Assembly: GCA_003635265.1 (NCBI GenBank)
Contig: PYIZ01000031.1
Coordinates: 1 to 64,000 of the forward strand
Reading direction: 5' to 3'
Source: Candidatus Poribacteria bacterium
GTDB lineage: Bacteria > Poribacteria > WGA-4E > PCPOR2b
Length of the DNA stretch: 64,000 nucleotides
How positions within the stretch are numbered: position 1 is the stretch's first letter; each line of letters begins with the position of its first letter. Made by a program: the position numbers and the translations under genes. The notes under the pieces were generated by a model. It saw only the letters and a program-made list of their open reading frames with translations, searched no databases and was not told where the DNA came from. Below, piece by piece: positions 32,211 to 41,368 of this stretch.

Positions 32211-34335
32211 CCCCGATGCGGATTGCGATCTTTTGCGAAGAAGCTATGAATTTAGCCAAACCTGTCATCATGGTCAGCAGCGGATATCCGGAGATGCTTA
32301 TTTTAGCCACTGTTTTGAGACAGCTAAGACGTTAGTTGAATTGAAACTGGACACGGATACCATCTGCGCAGGACTACTGCACGATGTGCTTGAAGATACA
32401 TCAGCCAGCCGTGATGAACTTGTAGATCAATTCGGAGACACAATTACCGAATTGGTTGAAGGCGTGACCAATATCAGTAAGTATAAGTTCAAAGGCGGGA
32501 TCCAGCAAAGGACGGCAGAAAATTACTTGAGGCTACTTCTAGCGACAGCGAAGGATACACGCGTCATCCTGATTAAGTTAGCAGATCGGTTGCATAATAT
32601 GCAAACACTTGCCTCATTGCCACCACATAAACAGGAGCGCATTGCCAAGCAAACCTTTGAGGTATATGCCCCACTCGCCCACCGATTGGGTATTGCCCGG
32701 ATTAAAAGTAGACTTGAGGATTTGGCATTCAAATATTTGTACGCCACCGAATACAGAGAGATTGCTGATTTGCTTGCGGCGAAGTTAGGTGAACGGGAAG
32801 CGTATACGAAATGGATGGTCGATGTTGTCCAACAGGAGTTAGATCTGATGGGCGTCAAAGCGAGGGTCTACGGTCGCCCCAAGCATATCTATAGTATCTA
32901 TCAGAAAATTCATCAAAGAGGGGTTCCGTTTGAGCAGATTCGAGATCTATTTGGGCTTCGTGTGCTGGTCAATAGCGTAGGAGACTGTTATGCAGTGATC
33001 GGCATTCTACACAATAAGTGGAATCATATTCCCGAGCAATTTAAGGATTTTATCGGTCTTCCGAAGGCGAATGGCTATAGATCTTTGCACACAACCATTG
33101 TAGATCGCGGTCAGCCTGTAGAAATTCAGATTCGTACCCATGAAATGCACCAGATCGCTGAATACGGAATTGCTGCGCACTGGCGGTATAAGGACGGGAT
33201 GCCATCGGAAACAGATAACGAGCGGATTTTTGCTTGGTTCAGAGAAATGCTTGCAGAGATTCAAGAATTCAAAGATCCATTTCAGTTTATCCGCTCTATG
33301 AAAGGTGAGTTATTCCCAGATGAGGTTTTTGTCTTTACGCCCAAAGGAGATCTCCACAGCTTACCAGCAGGTTCCACACCAATTGACTTCGCATACAAGA
33401 TACACACCGATATTGGACAAACCTGTTCCGGTGCGGAAGTTAATGGAGCGATAGTTCCCTTTAAGTATAGGTTACAGAACGGGGATCGGGTAAACATTCA
33501 GACGCGGGCGAATGGACATCCAAGCCGCGACTGGCTGCGGTGGGTTAAAACAGCACGGGCGCGTAACAAAATCCAGTCTTGGCTCAATGAGCAAAACCGT
33601 GCACAAGCAATTGATTTGGGGAAACGATTGCTTGAACTTGAAATGCGACAGCGCCAACTGAATCTGAAACATTTTTTCAAATCATCAGAACTACTTGACA
33701 TCGCGGAGAAACTCGTGTCCAAGAAAAAGGCACAACTGCCGCCGATTGATGAACTTTTTAGACAGATTGGCAACGGCAAAGAATCAGCAACCCATGTTGC
33801 CAACCTATTGAGCCCTGAACCGCCACCTATCACTGAGAAACAGGAAAGGACAACGCGCCCACCGCAGTCGGCACCATCAATTGAAATGGAAGGTATTGAT
33901 TTAGACTTGGCGCGTATTATGAAGTGTTGTCATCCCATTCCGGGAGATGAAATCATCGGGTATCTCACGCGAGGACGCGGCATTTCCGTCCACCGTGCGG
34001 ATTGCTCTCGAATCATTAATGAGCCAGAAAGAATTTTTGATATTGACTGGACACCTATTGAGAATGTCACCTATCCAGCACCGATCACCGTGGAGTGTGA
34101 TAACCGTCCCGGAATGTTAGCGGAGATTACAACATTAATCGCTCAATACAAGGTGAATATTGATACCGTCGGTTCTCACAGAACCAATAAGGAAACTGGC
34201 TATGACCAATTCACTTTGGAAGTAAATGGAATCGAACAATTAGAAGCTATCATGGAGTCAATTCGCTACTTAAAAGGGGTGCGAAGTGTCTCCCGAATTA
34301 CATCTTTTTCCTCTGACAAACGCAGGAATCTATAA
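32170..34335 (+). CDS. Bifunctional (p)ppGpp synthetase/hydrolase
   Basis: A 721-residue Rel/SpoT-type protein. The hydrolase domain is intact: H47, then HD at 71-72 in AGLLHDVLEDTSAS and IKLADRLHNMQTL. The synthetase domain has GRPKHIYSIYQK, DLFGLRVLV and KANGYRSLHTT. The charge motif that distinguishes synthetase types is QFKD, close to the RFKD of bifunctional Rel, so both activities are expected. A TGS domain (VFVFTPKGDLHSLPAGSTPI), a conserved IMKCCHPIPGDEIIG segment and a C-terminal ACT domain follow. ATG 32170 has GGGAGA upstream and lies inside the recJ 3' end, giving a recJ-rel operon. Confidence 0.95.
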   Translation: MSVNYLIRQILAYNPDADCDLLRRSYEFSQTCHHGQQRISGDAYFSHCFETAKTLVELKLDTDTICAGLLHDVLEDTSASRDELVDQFGDTITELVEGVTNISKYKFKGGIQQRTAENYLRLLLATAKDTRVILIKLADRLHNMQTLASLPPHKQERIAKQTFEVYAPLAHRLGIARIKSRLEDLAFKYLYATEYREIADLLAAKLGEREAYTKWMVDVVQQELDLMGVKARVYGRPKHIYSIYQKIHQRGVPFEQIRDLFGLRVLVNSVGDCYAVIGILHNKWNHIPEQFKDFIGLPKANGYRSLHTTIVDRGQPVEIQIRTHEMHQIAEYGIAAHWRYKDGMPSETDNERIFAWFREMLAEIQEFKDPFQFIRSMKGELFPDEVFVFTPKGDLHSLPAGSTPIDFAYKIHTDIGQTCSGAEVNGAIVPFKYRLQNGDRVNIQTRANGHPSRDWLRWVKTARARNKIQSWLNEQNRAQAIDLGKRLLELEMRQRQLNLKHFFKSSELLDIAEKLVSKKKAQLPPIDELFRQIGNGKESATHVANLLSPEPPPITEKQERTTRPPQSAPSIEMEGIDLDLARIMKCCHPIPGDEIIGYLTRGRGISVHRADCSRIINEPERIFDIDWTPIENVTYPAPITVECDNRPGMLAEITTLIAQYKVNIDTVGSHRTNKETGYDQFTLEVNGIEQLEAIMESIRYLKGVRSVSRITSFSSDKRRNL

Positions 34336-34376
34336 AAAGAACCAAAACTTGGCGTTCCCTATGCCGCCGAATACTC

Positions 34377-34610
34377 TTAATTGCCATAGGCAACTTGTCC
34401 CCCACCAGAAATCGACTTTATGACCCTTCCGGTACGGAGACATCGTACGCATACCCGGACTCGCTGACTCCCGTCCTCTGTTTGAATACGGACCCGCTGC
34501 AGGTTTGGTAGTTGTCTATGTTTTGAACGCTTACTGATCTGCCCACGGGTTCGGGCAATTTTATTACCTGCCATCGGCTTTTTCCCGCAAACATGGCAAA
34601 CTCGAGCCAA
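34377..34610 (-). CDS. rpmB: 50S ribosomal protein L28, TTG start
   Basis: A 77-residue ribosomal protein. It starts (M)ARVCHVCGKKP, the universal L28 beginning, and has GNKIARTRGQISKRSK and a C-terminal CVRCLRTG. The cysteine pairs CHVC and CVRC make it a zinc-binding type. The start is TTG at 34610: an AGGAGG site (34624-34619) lies exactly 8 bases ahead, and the longer frame to GTG 34619 begins inside that site. A weak promoter is visible at 34647-34675. The gene converges on rel with 41 bases between the stops. Confidence 0.93.
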   Translation of the reverse strand: MARVCHVCGKKPMAGNKIARTRGQISKRSKHRQLPNLQRVRIQTEDGSQRVRVCVRCLRTGRVIKSISGGGQVAYGN

Positions 34611-34646
34611 TTGAACCACCTCCTTTACTCGTAGTGCAACCTATTT

Positions 34647-34675
34647 AACATATCATATGTCCTGCTGAAATGCAA
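34647..34675 (-). promoter_or_regulatory. Possible rpmB promoter
   Basis: Minus strand TTGCAT (34675-34670), 17-base spacer ending TGA, TATGTT (34652-34647). The extended -10 dinucleotide TG partly compensates for the weak boxes. Ribosomal protein promoters are usually stronger, so this is tentative. Confidence 0.35.
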
Positions 34676-34796
34676 GGTTTTTCGTGTCTACCGGGAGGGA
34701 ATCTTCTCAATCTAAGGTTCGATTGAGGTCGATATCCAAAGCCTCTATCTCCGTGGTCCATCACCGGGTACGGCTAAGGACCTTATGATTTCAGTG

Positions 34797-36368
34797 CTAA
34801 CCGCCCTGTGGCGCAATCCGTTCTGTCTCAAGCCCTTCCGGACGGAGAAAATCCTTATAACGTGTTTGTATCTCGACACCGTTGAGACTACGCGTAAAAC
34901 CTGCTGTTTCTGTCAGATGTGTTGTTGCAATTTCAAGCGTATTCTCTCCTCGTTTAACGTCATCCAGTTCCAGCCCGTACCGAAACCAGTGGGCGGACAT
35001 GCCGAGCGGTGCTTGGATGTGCATCGAACCCGCGAGTTTTACCGGGATGGTTAAGGCACGTTCGTCGGTAATCTCCGCGTCCTCCCAAGGAAGTATCCTG
35101 CCATTGAAGCGAAATTCAATGTCATCCTCAATACAGAAGAAAGAGAAACGCAGCGTAAGGAGAGGTTTGCGCGCTTCTCCGTCTTCCTTGGCACTTTCGA
35201 TGTCATCGGCAACCCAGATATTAACCGCGGTGGTTTCTCCTTCCTTAAGTTCCAACGGTAATTGGCGCTCTGGTGTGGTTGTCGGTTTCTCCAGTTCTCC
35301 CTCTCGCGGTTGGAGTAGGTAACGCTTATCACTCCGTGCATGGACTTCAGGATAAGCCACCTCTCGCAGAATCTGATATTCCCTTTCGCTGAAGGGCCAG
35401 GACAGGTAGCCGTCATACATGCCAGCCCAGCCATCCCAGCGAAGTGTCTGCGCTAATGCGTTGTACATCTCAATGCTCGGCAGACCGACCCGCTCATCAT
35501 AGACGCGTCGGGGCGGACGGTAGTAGGCTGCAGCGCCAGCCGCATTCGCAGCATCGGGCATCCACCGAGGTTTTGGCTGTGTCTCAGTCAGTACATACGG
35601 ATCTTGTCCGACAACGTAATTGATGCTGCCTTCCTTGAGCCATGTTTCTACGTCCAGTCCCATCGACAGATTTTTTTCCCTCTCAAGATCAACACGTGCC
35701 ATGATCGGGATTTCTCTTCCCTGTTCATTTCCGATAGCGTTTGCCATCTCCCGAATTTCCGCGATGAACCGATTCATCAATGGGATGTTTTTCTCTATCT
35801 CATTCTGCTTGAAGTAATACGCATCGAACATAAAGTCCAACTCTATCCCATCAGCCTCATAGTCCTCCAAAATCTCCCTGAGTACAGCAAGTTTCTCCTG
35901 TCGGACTAACTCATGAGCAAAGTCATAACACCATTCTGCCCTTCCTTCTTCACCGATACACACCTCAGCGCCATGGTTCCATTTCAACAGACCACACCGC
36001 TCGCTTCCCGGTGCCGAACTTGCCTGTAACTTCAGGGAAGGAAATACAGTCAGCCCCATTTCACGACCTCGTGTGATGACTTCGCGTACCTGATCGGTGC
36101 CCATCTTCTGGGCTTCTTCCACCATCCGCATAATTCGCCAATCGATGTAGTTTTCCCAAACCTCTTTCATTTGCCCCACGACACGCCCAACCTTGCTGTT
36201 ATGGAAATAGACATCGGCATATCCAAGTCCCAACACCAAGAGATCTACACCGGTACCAAGTACCTCATCGACGGGCCACTGAAGCTTATGGATGGAAGCC
36301 GGCGGTTCTATCCGCTTTGCGTTGAAATGATGAGCATCGTTGTAATAAATCAGTCGTGGTTTCGTCAT
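34797..36368 (-). CDS. Uncharacterised TIM-barrel (glycoside-hydrolase-like) protein
   Basis: A 523-residue protein without signal peptide. Residues 1-330 look like a (beta/alpha)8 barrel: RLIYYNDAHHF at the first strand, LTVFPSLKLQ, then DYEADGIELDFMFDAYYF, which resembles the acid-bearing strand of GH-type barrels, PIMARVDLE, and AGMYDGYLSWPF near the last strand. Residues about 370-510 are beta-rich and may be a sugar-binding or accessory domain (ELKEGETTAVNIWVADDIES). It may act on an unknown carbohydrate, but no known GH family can be named. A role in sugar metabolism is only inferred from similar proteins in Poribacteria. Confidence 0.65.
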   Translation of the reverse strand: MTKPRLIYYNDAHHFNAKRIEPPASIHKLQWPVDEVLGTGVDLLVLGLGYADVYFHNSKVGRVVGQMKEVWENYIDWRIMRMVEEAQKMGTDQVREVITRGREMGLTVFPSLKLQASSAPGSERCGLLKWNHGAEVCIGEEGRAEWCYDFAHELVRQEKLAVLREILEDYEADGIELDFMFDAYYFKQNEIEKNIPLMNRFIAEIREMANAIGNEQGREIPIMARVDLEREKNLSMGLDVETWLKEGSINYVVGQDPYVLTETQPKPRWMPDAANAAGAAAYYRPPRRVYDERVGLPSIEMYNALAQTLRWDGWAGMYDGYLSWPFSEREYQILREVAYPEVHARSDKRYLLQPREGELEKPTTTPERQLPLELKEGETTAVNIWVADDIESAKEDGEARKPLLTLRFSFFCIEDDIEFRFNGRILPWEDAEITDERALTIPVKLAGSMHIQAPLGMSAHWFRYGLELDDVKRGENTLEIATTHLTETAGFTRSLNGVEIQTRYKDFLRPEGLETERIAPQGG

Positions 36369-36455
36369 CGCTATATTTCTCCTCTGGGGTAAATTCTTAG
36401 GAACAGGCTAAGAGCGTCCTGTCGTTTTGGGAGCAAAATCACCTTCCGATGTGTG

Positions 36456-37991
36456 TCACGCCACAATTCTCGCTGTTTGTCCCTGTTGAAGCACAATGTG
36501 CTTTTGCCACTCAACATCGTTTTGCTCGCGAAAGTCCGCGCGATAGTGCACGCCACGACTCTCGGTGCGTAGAATTGCTGCTTCTGTCATCAATCCCGCA
36601 ACATCGCACATGTTTTGAAATTCAAACTCTTGAACAGTGTGCAAATAGCGACTCAGATTTAGTGCCTTCAATTCACCGAATATCACCTCTAAATCTTCAC
36701 CATGCCTCACAAGCCCAACGTGTCGCCACATCATCTCTTGCACCAATTCTTGTGCTGCTTCAATCTCAATATTGGATGATGGAGTTGGAAAGGAAGAAAA
36801 ATCATCGTCGGAGGAGATCCGCATACTTGCATAACTGTGCGATTGGATTGTCCCTACATATTCAGCAGCCGCTCGCCCAGCGCGTGCACCAAACACCATA
36901 CATTCAAATAAAGAGTTGTTTGCTAACCGGCCAGCGCCGTGAACGCCGGTACAGGCAACCTCCCCACAGACATAGAGTCCGTGAAGGGTTGTCTCTCCGT
37001 TAAGATTCGTGCGAACACCACCAATCATAAAATCTGCACCAGATCTGACGGGAATAACATCCGTTGTAATATCAATTCCAAACTCATGGCAAAATTGGTA
37101 GATATCTGAAAAGCGGTTTCGTACGAAATCAGGTGGAAAGTGCGTTACATCTAGATAAACACATGGGCTTCCAGTTAATTCCATTTCATTCAGAATTGCA
37201 CGACCTACAACGTCACACGGAGCCAGTTCCTCAAGTTCGTGATATTTTGCCATGAACCGTTCCCCACGCGAACTAACTAAAACACCGCCTTCCTCACGTA
37301 CCCTTTCACTAATCAAACAGTACGGTGCCTCCATCAGGAACAAAATCGTCGGATGAAATTGGACAAACTCCATGTCCATCATCTCACAGCCCGCTCGCCA
37401 AGCTGCCGCGAAACCATCACCTGTTGCAGTCACCGGATTTGATGTGCATTGATAGATATGTCCAAGTCCGCCCGAAGCGAGGATAGTGGCTTTGGCAAAA
37501 ATGCAGTGGAGCGCGTCGTCAATGAGGGCAACCACCCCATAACAGTTGTCCCCTTCGGTCATCAAATCAACTGCAAAGGCTTGTTCGATAGCCCGCACAT
37601 TTTCCCACTTTTCGCGTTGATTGAGTAATGTCGTCTCCTCCTTTTTGTCACGGTTCGTTGTGCTGGGGATTAAGTCTGAAACCTGCTGCAGGCCTTTTTC
37701 AACCATCACCTCGACAGCTGTTTTGTTGCAGAGTCCCTTTCCCACTCCTAGCGTTTTTTCAACATGGGAAGCGCGGGTGCCATCTTTGCTCATGATGGCG
37801 ATCGCCCCATCCTGTGTATGGGGATAATTATCTTCTTCTGTCGCACGCTTGGTAATCAGCAAGACATCGCCGTGTTGGCTAGCTTCGATCGCTGCACTTA
37901 GCCCGGCGTTTCCATCCCCAATCACTAAGAAATCGGTGTCAATGCGTGGTAACTTGGCTGAATCAAATTGGACGATATATCGACGAGTCAT
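36456..37991 (-). CDS. NadB/FrdA-family flavoprotein with altered catalytic residues
   Basis: A 511-residue FAD protein of the L-aspartate oxidase/succinate dehydrogenase flavoprotein family. FAD motif LVIGDGNAGLSAAI (G-x-G-x-x-G), MEFVQFHPTILF, GVHGAGRLANNSLFECMVFG and the C-terminal helical domain agree with NadB. But compared with E. coli NadB the REGGHS segment carrying Glu121 is missing (about 30 residues shorter there), the catalytic Arg of LAPRD is Cys259 (LAPCDVVGRAI), and the His of 'HYTCGG' is Asp320 (ADFMIGG). The Arg of AGRLANNS and the flavin-side His remain. Activity as L-aspartate oxidase is doubtful, so nadB is withheld. No nadA or nadC is adjacent. Confidence 0.8.
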   Translation of the reverse strand: MTRRYIVQFDSAKLPRIDTDFLVIGDGNAGLSAAIEASQHGDVLLITKRATEEDNYPHTQDGAIAIMSKDGTRASHVEKTLGVGKGLCNKTAVEVMVEKGLQQVSDLIPSTTNRDKKEETTLLNQREKWENVRAIEQAFAVDLMTEGDNCYGVVALIDDALHCIFAKATILASGGLGHIYQCTSNPVTATGDGFAAAWRAGCEMMDMEFVQFHPTILFLMEAPYCLISERVREEGGVLVSSRGERFMAKYHELEELAPCDVVGRAILNEMELTGSPCVYLDVTHFPPDFVRNRFSDIYQFCHEFGIDITTDVIPVRSGADFMIGGVRTNLNGETTLHGLYVCGEVACTGVHGAGRLANNSLFECMVFGARAGRAAAEYVGTIQSHSYASMRISSDDDFSSFPTPSSNIEIEAAQELVQEMMWRHVGLVRHGEDLEVIFGELKALNLSRYLHTVQEFEFQNMCDVAGLMTEAAILRTESRGVHYRADFREQNDVEWQKHIVLQQGQTARIVA

Positions 37992-38142
37992 TGTGGGTCC
38001 GATGTGGTTAGGAGGTTTATAGCTGCACTCCTTTCCTGAATAAAGCCTTTGTTTAACTCAAAGCAGATTGTTGTTTTACTGAGGTAACCTAAGTTGCTAG
38101 TTGTCAACCCCGGTCGGCCCCGACTACGCCGAGAGTCTAAGA

Positions 38143-38162
38143 CTTGGATAGACATATCCAAG
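38143..38162. repeat. Perfect 8-bp hairpin downstream of the thioesterase gene
   Basis: CTTGGATA-GACA-TATCCAAG, eight pairs with a four-base loop, 13 bases past the stop of the thioesterase gene. It has no T tract on either strand, so it could be a weak terminator, an mRNA 3'-end stabiliser or an operator. It lies in the 184-base gap before the NadB-like gene's 5' side. Confidence 0.4.
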
Positions 38163-38175
38163 CCATAGGCAAGTG

Positions 38176-38586
38176 TTAAAAGGCACCAGCGACTCTCATC
38201 ACCTTACCGCTTCCTTCGACAACTCGTTCCCCACTTTCTGAATCAATGTGCGCTTCAACTTCAATCAGACGCTTGCCCATTTTCACGCGATTGGCTGTAA
38301 CAATCAATTTATCGCCTGCCATCGCTGGCTTCTTGAAACGGACCTCTAGCTGCGCTGTTACCGCTGGCCCATCAAAGCTGGCAATACCCACATAGGTGAT
38401 CGCTTCATCGAGAAGTGTACTCAAGATTCCACCGTGAATTACATTTGCCCAACCTTGAAAATGACCAGGAGGTGTACACTCAATCTTAACCCGTGTTCCA
38501 CCGGGGGTGATATCTGGATTAACTTGCAAGCCAAAAGGGTTTTCCTTACCACATGCAAAACAACGATTATTGTTCTCAACGCGCAT
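38176..38586 (-). CDS. PaaI-family hotdog thioesterase
   Basis: A 136-residue hotdog-fold acyl-CoA thioesterase. It has N-terminal CFACGKENPFGL, the core motif NVIHGGILSTLLDEAITY (the HGG catalytic region with acidic residue), VTAQLEVRFKKPAMAG strand and IEVEAHI strand. The two N-terminal cysteines, C9 and C12, are a feature of the subgroup with a short N-terminal extension. The acyl substrate is unknown. It is transcribed away from the lipoprotein gene and toward the NadB-like gene's upstream region, about 184 bases apart; no operon is evident. Confidence 0.88.
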   Translation of the reverse strand: MRVENNNRCFACGKENPFGLQVNPDITPGGTRVKIECTPPGHFQGWANVIHGGILSTLLDEAITYVGIASFDGPAVTAQLEVRFKKPAMAGDKLIVTANRVKMGKRLIEVEAHIDSESGERVVEGSGKVMRVAGAF

Positions 38587-38738
38587 CCGTCAACTCCTAC
38601 TGATCTTTCAAACGTAACATGAGATCGTATTGTAGCACACCGTATGACAAAAGGCAAATGAAATCAGGAACTACACCGATCATTATAACTGAGTTCAGAT
38701 ATCAGTTACTAAGGTTCAAATTTTTGCTGATAATTCCC

Positions 38739-38767
38739 TTGACAGAAGAGTGAATATTTTGTAAACT
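38739..38767 (+). promoter_or_regulatory. Promoter of the first HEAT-repeat lipoprotein gene
   Basis: TTGACA (38739-38744), 17-base spacer, TAAACT (38762-38767, 4 of 6). The leader is about 80 bases, and an AGAGGAGAG ribosome site precedes the ATG at 38854. Confidence 0.7.
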
Positions 38768-38853
38768 AAGATTCTACGCAAAAGATACATGCGCTTAAAA
38801 GGACGTTCTACCCAAAAAATCCCTTAAATGAAAGAGGAGAGAAAGAGTTAGAT

Positions 38854-40074
38854 ATGAAAAAGTTTTCGACCCTACTGATATTTCTTATATTGGCTGTTAG
38901 TGTTGGCTGCGACCAAGAACAACCGATTACACAACTGGAGGTTGGTAGAAACAAACTGCTCCTTGCCGGTCTGACAATCGAAGCCGTTAATCACCTCGAA
39001 AGGGCAGAAATTGAGGAAGCCAAAACGCCAGCCGAAAAAGTGGAACCACGAACCCTATTGTTGATTGCCTACTCACACGCCATCGCGACCGGAGACGCTA
39101 AAACTCAAGAAGTTGAAACTCCGGGGCTTGAAGCTAGGTATAAACAGGCGCGGAGTGCGAGGATTGCGGAATTAAGCAATACTGAAATGAAGAAAATGCT
39201 TCAACTGCTCGCCGAAAGACATCGTACACAAGACGCAACGATACAGATCTTGGTCGATAAAGGAGCAGATGCTGCCCCCGTATTAATCGAGTATCTCGGC
39301 GTAAGAAGATATATGGTCCTTAGACCCGAGCTGATTGAAATGCTATATCAAATCGGTTCCGACGGTCTAGACCATCTTACCGCTGCGCTCAGTGATGCCG
39401 AAACCTCCCTAGAGATGAAAATGATGTTGACGCAATTGATTGGACGGATAAACGATGTGCGCGCAATTCCTACGCTAGAGGCAGTCCAAAGTGGTAGTCC
39501 GCCAGGATTGAGGATGGAGGTCAACATCGCGCTTTATAACCTGGGTAAGCAAGAGTATAGAACAGAAATCATCAATGGGTTAGGCGATACCGATGTCGCT
39601 GTTCGCCGTGCCGCTGCGCAGGCAATGTTAAAACTTGATGATCCCCCACTCGATGAAATTGTTACCGCCCTCAGCGATTCCGACGCACAGGTGCGTATGT
39701 ATGCAGGTCAAACGCTTGAACAATATCCAGCTGAACAAGCTGTCGATCCGCTCGTCCAAATTCTGATCAATGACGCAGATGAAAGCGCGAGAGAAGCAGC
39801 AGCAAGAGCTTTGATCGTTCATGGTGGGCAAGATTTTGGACAAGGTATAGCACGACAACTCATTAAAGCGTTGCCGACTGTACCCGATCCAAAAGATAGG
39901 ATACGGATTGTCTTGGTCCTCAAGAAAGATGCGCTCATAAAGCAAATTAAAAATGCGCCAAAAGAACACGATGATAATATTGAACTCGATATCTATTACT
40001 ATTTTCTCAACGACGAACAGAACGATATGGTTAAAGAAGAGATCAATATGCTGTTGAACGATCTACGGCGTTAA
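38854..40074 (+). CDS. HEAT-repeat lipoprotein A
   Basis: A 406-residue exported lipoprotein. The signal peptide MKKFSTLLIFLILAVSVGC ends in a lipobox (V-S-V-G-C19). The mature protein is all-helical, with HEAT-like repeats from about residue 130: units such as YNLGKQEYRTEIINGLGD and DVAVRRAAAQAMLKLD, DAQVRMYAGQTLEQY, ESAREAAARALIVHG. A TPR-like N-terminal part (VNHLERAEIEEAK) precedes them. It is a paralogue of the lipoprotein at 48203-49504, sharing LEVGR.., ALYNLGK.EY and DV.VRR, and the two flank the TamB-like gene. The lipid anchor suggests a protein-interaction scaffold at the inner face of the outer membrane (inference). Confidence 0.87.
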   Translation: MKKFSTLLIFLILAVSVGCDQEQPITQLEVGRNKLLLAGLTIEAVNHLERAEIEEAKTPAEKVEPRTLLLIAYSHAIATGDAKTQEVETPGLEARYKQARSARIAELSNTEMKKMLQLLAERHRTQDATIQILVDKGADAAPVLIEYLGVRRYMVLRPELIEMLYQIGSDGLDHLTAALSDAETSLEMKMMLTQLIGRINDVRAIPTLEAVQSGSPPGLRMEVNIALYNLGKQEYRTEIINGLGDTDVAVRRAAAQAMLKLDDPPLDEIVTALSDSDAQVRMYAGQTLEQYPAEQAVDPLVQILINDADESAREAAARALIVHGGQDFGQGIARQLIKALPTVPDPKDRIRIVLVLKKDALIKQIKNAPKEHDDNIELDIYYYFLNDEQNDMVKEEINMLLNDLRR

Positions 40075-40362
40075 AAGTCCTTTCGAGCGATTGATTTTGC
40101 GGCGATGTTCCCGGTCATCTGTGTGAATTGATACAAGATACTGGGGATAATGACTAAAGCAGCGAATATCTAACTCTTACCATTGATTGGGTAGAATCGT
40201 TTATCACTTAACTGTACGAGATGCGGTCTAGTAACGCATATATGTAGAAATTTATAAACTCGTTGGATATCCGTCAATGTTGTCCGGTAGAAGATCTATT
40301 AATCACGACACTGTATTGATTCGCCAGATGTACCCTAGCCAGCGACCGGAAGTAGGGTGACT

Positions 40363-41055
40363 ATGTCGCGTTTATCTTCCCCTCTTGGAGCTGCTATCAA
40401 ACCGATTGTTCATCTTGATACGCCCCGACAAACGGACTACGAGGGTAAGTTTATTGTACTGTCACCAGTCAATCCACAAGTTGATGCTGAGGAACTCTAT
40501 AGGTGCACGCACGGCTCAGATGCAAAGGAGCAGATATGGACCTATATGAGTTACGGACCCTTTGCCAGCGTACACGCCATGCAACGCTGGCTTGAAGTTA
40601 GGGCAAAATCGAAAGATCCACTCTTTTTCACGGTACACCATCGTGAATCGAAACGCCGAGTCGGGATGGTGAGTTTCCTAAACATCGTTTCTGATATGGG
40701 ACGACTCGAGCTTGGACATATTTGGTATTCGCTCGATGCCCAAAAATCAAATGTAAACACTGAGTCCGCATATCTAATGCTCCGCGAGGCGTTTGATAGG
40801 TTGAAATACCGTCGAGTGGAGTGGAAATGCGATTCCCTCAATGAGCGATCACGATTAGCTGCGCTACGTCTCGGTTTTCAGTTTGAAGGTATTTTTAGAC
40901 AGCACATGATAGTAAAAGATCGAAATCGAGACACTGCTTGGTATTCAATGTTGGACAATGAGTGGGCGGATGTTAAGAAGAACATGGAAATGTGGTTGTA
41001 TCAAAACCCAGACCAGCAACTGTCCTTAACAACACTTAATAGCAATAGATCCTAA
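40363..41055 (+). CDS. RimJ/RimL-type GNAT N-acetyltransferase
   Basis: A 230-residue acetyltransferase. Central FFTVHHRESKRRVGMVSFLN gives the GNAT beta strands, GRLELGHIWYS follows, and the C-terminal VEWKCDSLNERSRLAALRLGFQFEGIFRQHMIVKDR is the RimJ/RimL-type pattern for N-terminal or small-amine acetylation (key residues N-x-x-S, A-x-x-L-G-F, E-G-x-x-R). The ATG at 40363 follows AGTAGGG; an earlier GTG two codons upstream is possible. It lies between the HEAT lipoprotein and tamB genes on the same strand but with 288-base and 313-base gaps, so co-transcription is not evident. Confidence 0.85.
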   Translation: MSRLSSPLGAAIKPIVHLDTPRQTDYEGKFIVLSPVNPQVDAEELYRCTHGSDAKEQIWTYMSYGPFASVHAMQRWLEVRAKSKDPLFFTVHHRESKRRVGMVSFLNIVSDMGRLELGHIWYSLDAQKSNVNTESAYLMLREAFDRLKYRRVEWKCDSLNERSRLAALRLGFQFEGIFRQHMIVKDRNRDTAWYSMLDNEWADVKKNMEMWLYQNPDQQLSLTTLNSNRS

Positions 41056-41368
41056 GCGCTTGAATCCGTTTTCAAATCCTAAAAATCTGTGGTTTTCAAT
41101 CGGTAATACATATATCCAACATCAGATTAAAAATAGCCTACTACTCCTCTCTCCTTCCATTATCCGATTCAGCCATTAACTTCAAAGTGCACACTGCCAA
41201 CTGAAATGGTCACTACCTTTAAGCTGAATCCTCGCCAATTTTTCCTATATTTTACTGACGTTTAGAGCCAAATCTGCTATGATATAAATTGGAGCGAATC
41301 GCGATTTGCACTTTTGCGTTTTATGTGGTTGAGACTTTGTCAAAGATCAAACGATTGAGATAAATTCT
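41056..41368. other. 313-base gap upstream of the tamB-like gene
   Basis: No open frame of note. It contains a probable promoter (41255-41283). No RNA gene, repeat or strong hairpin was seen. Confidence 0.5.
41255..41283 (+). promoter_or_regulatory. Probable promoter of the tamB-like gene
   Basis: CTGACG (41255-41260), 17-base spacer ending in TGC, then TATGAT (41278-41283, 5 of 6), an extended -10. Leader to the ATG about 80 bases. Confidence 0.5.

Noticed and set aside
36449-37003. A 184-codon plus-strand frame opposite the NadB-like gene.
   Set aside because: Antisense to a gene with a recognisable FAD fold; no ribosome site and no domain pattern.
38102-38107. A TTGACA-like -35 box on the minus strand upstream of the NadB-like gene.
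   Set aside because: No acceptable -10 box occurs at 15-19 bases, so it is not called a promoter.
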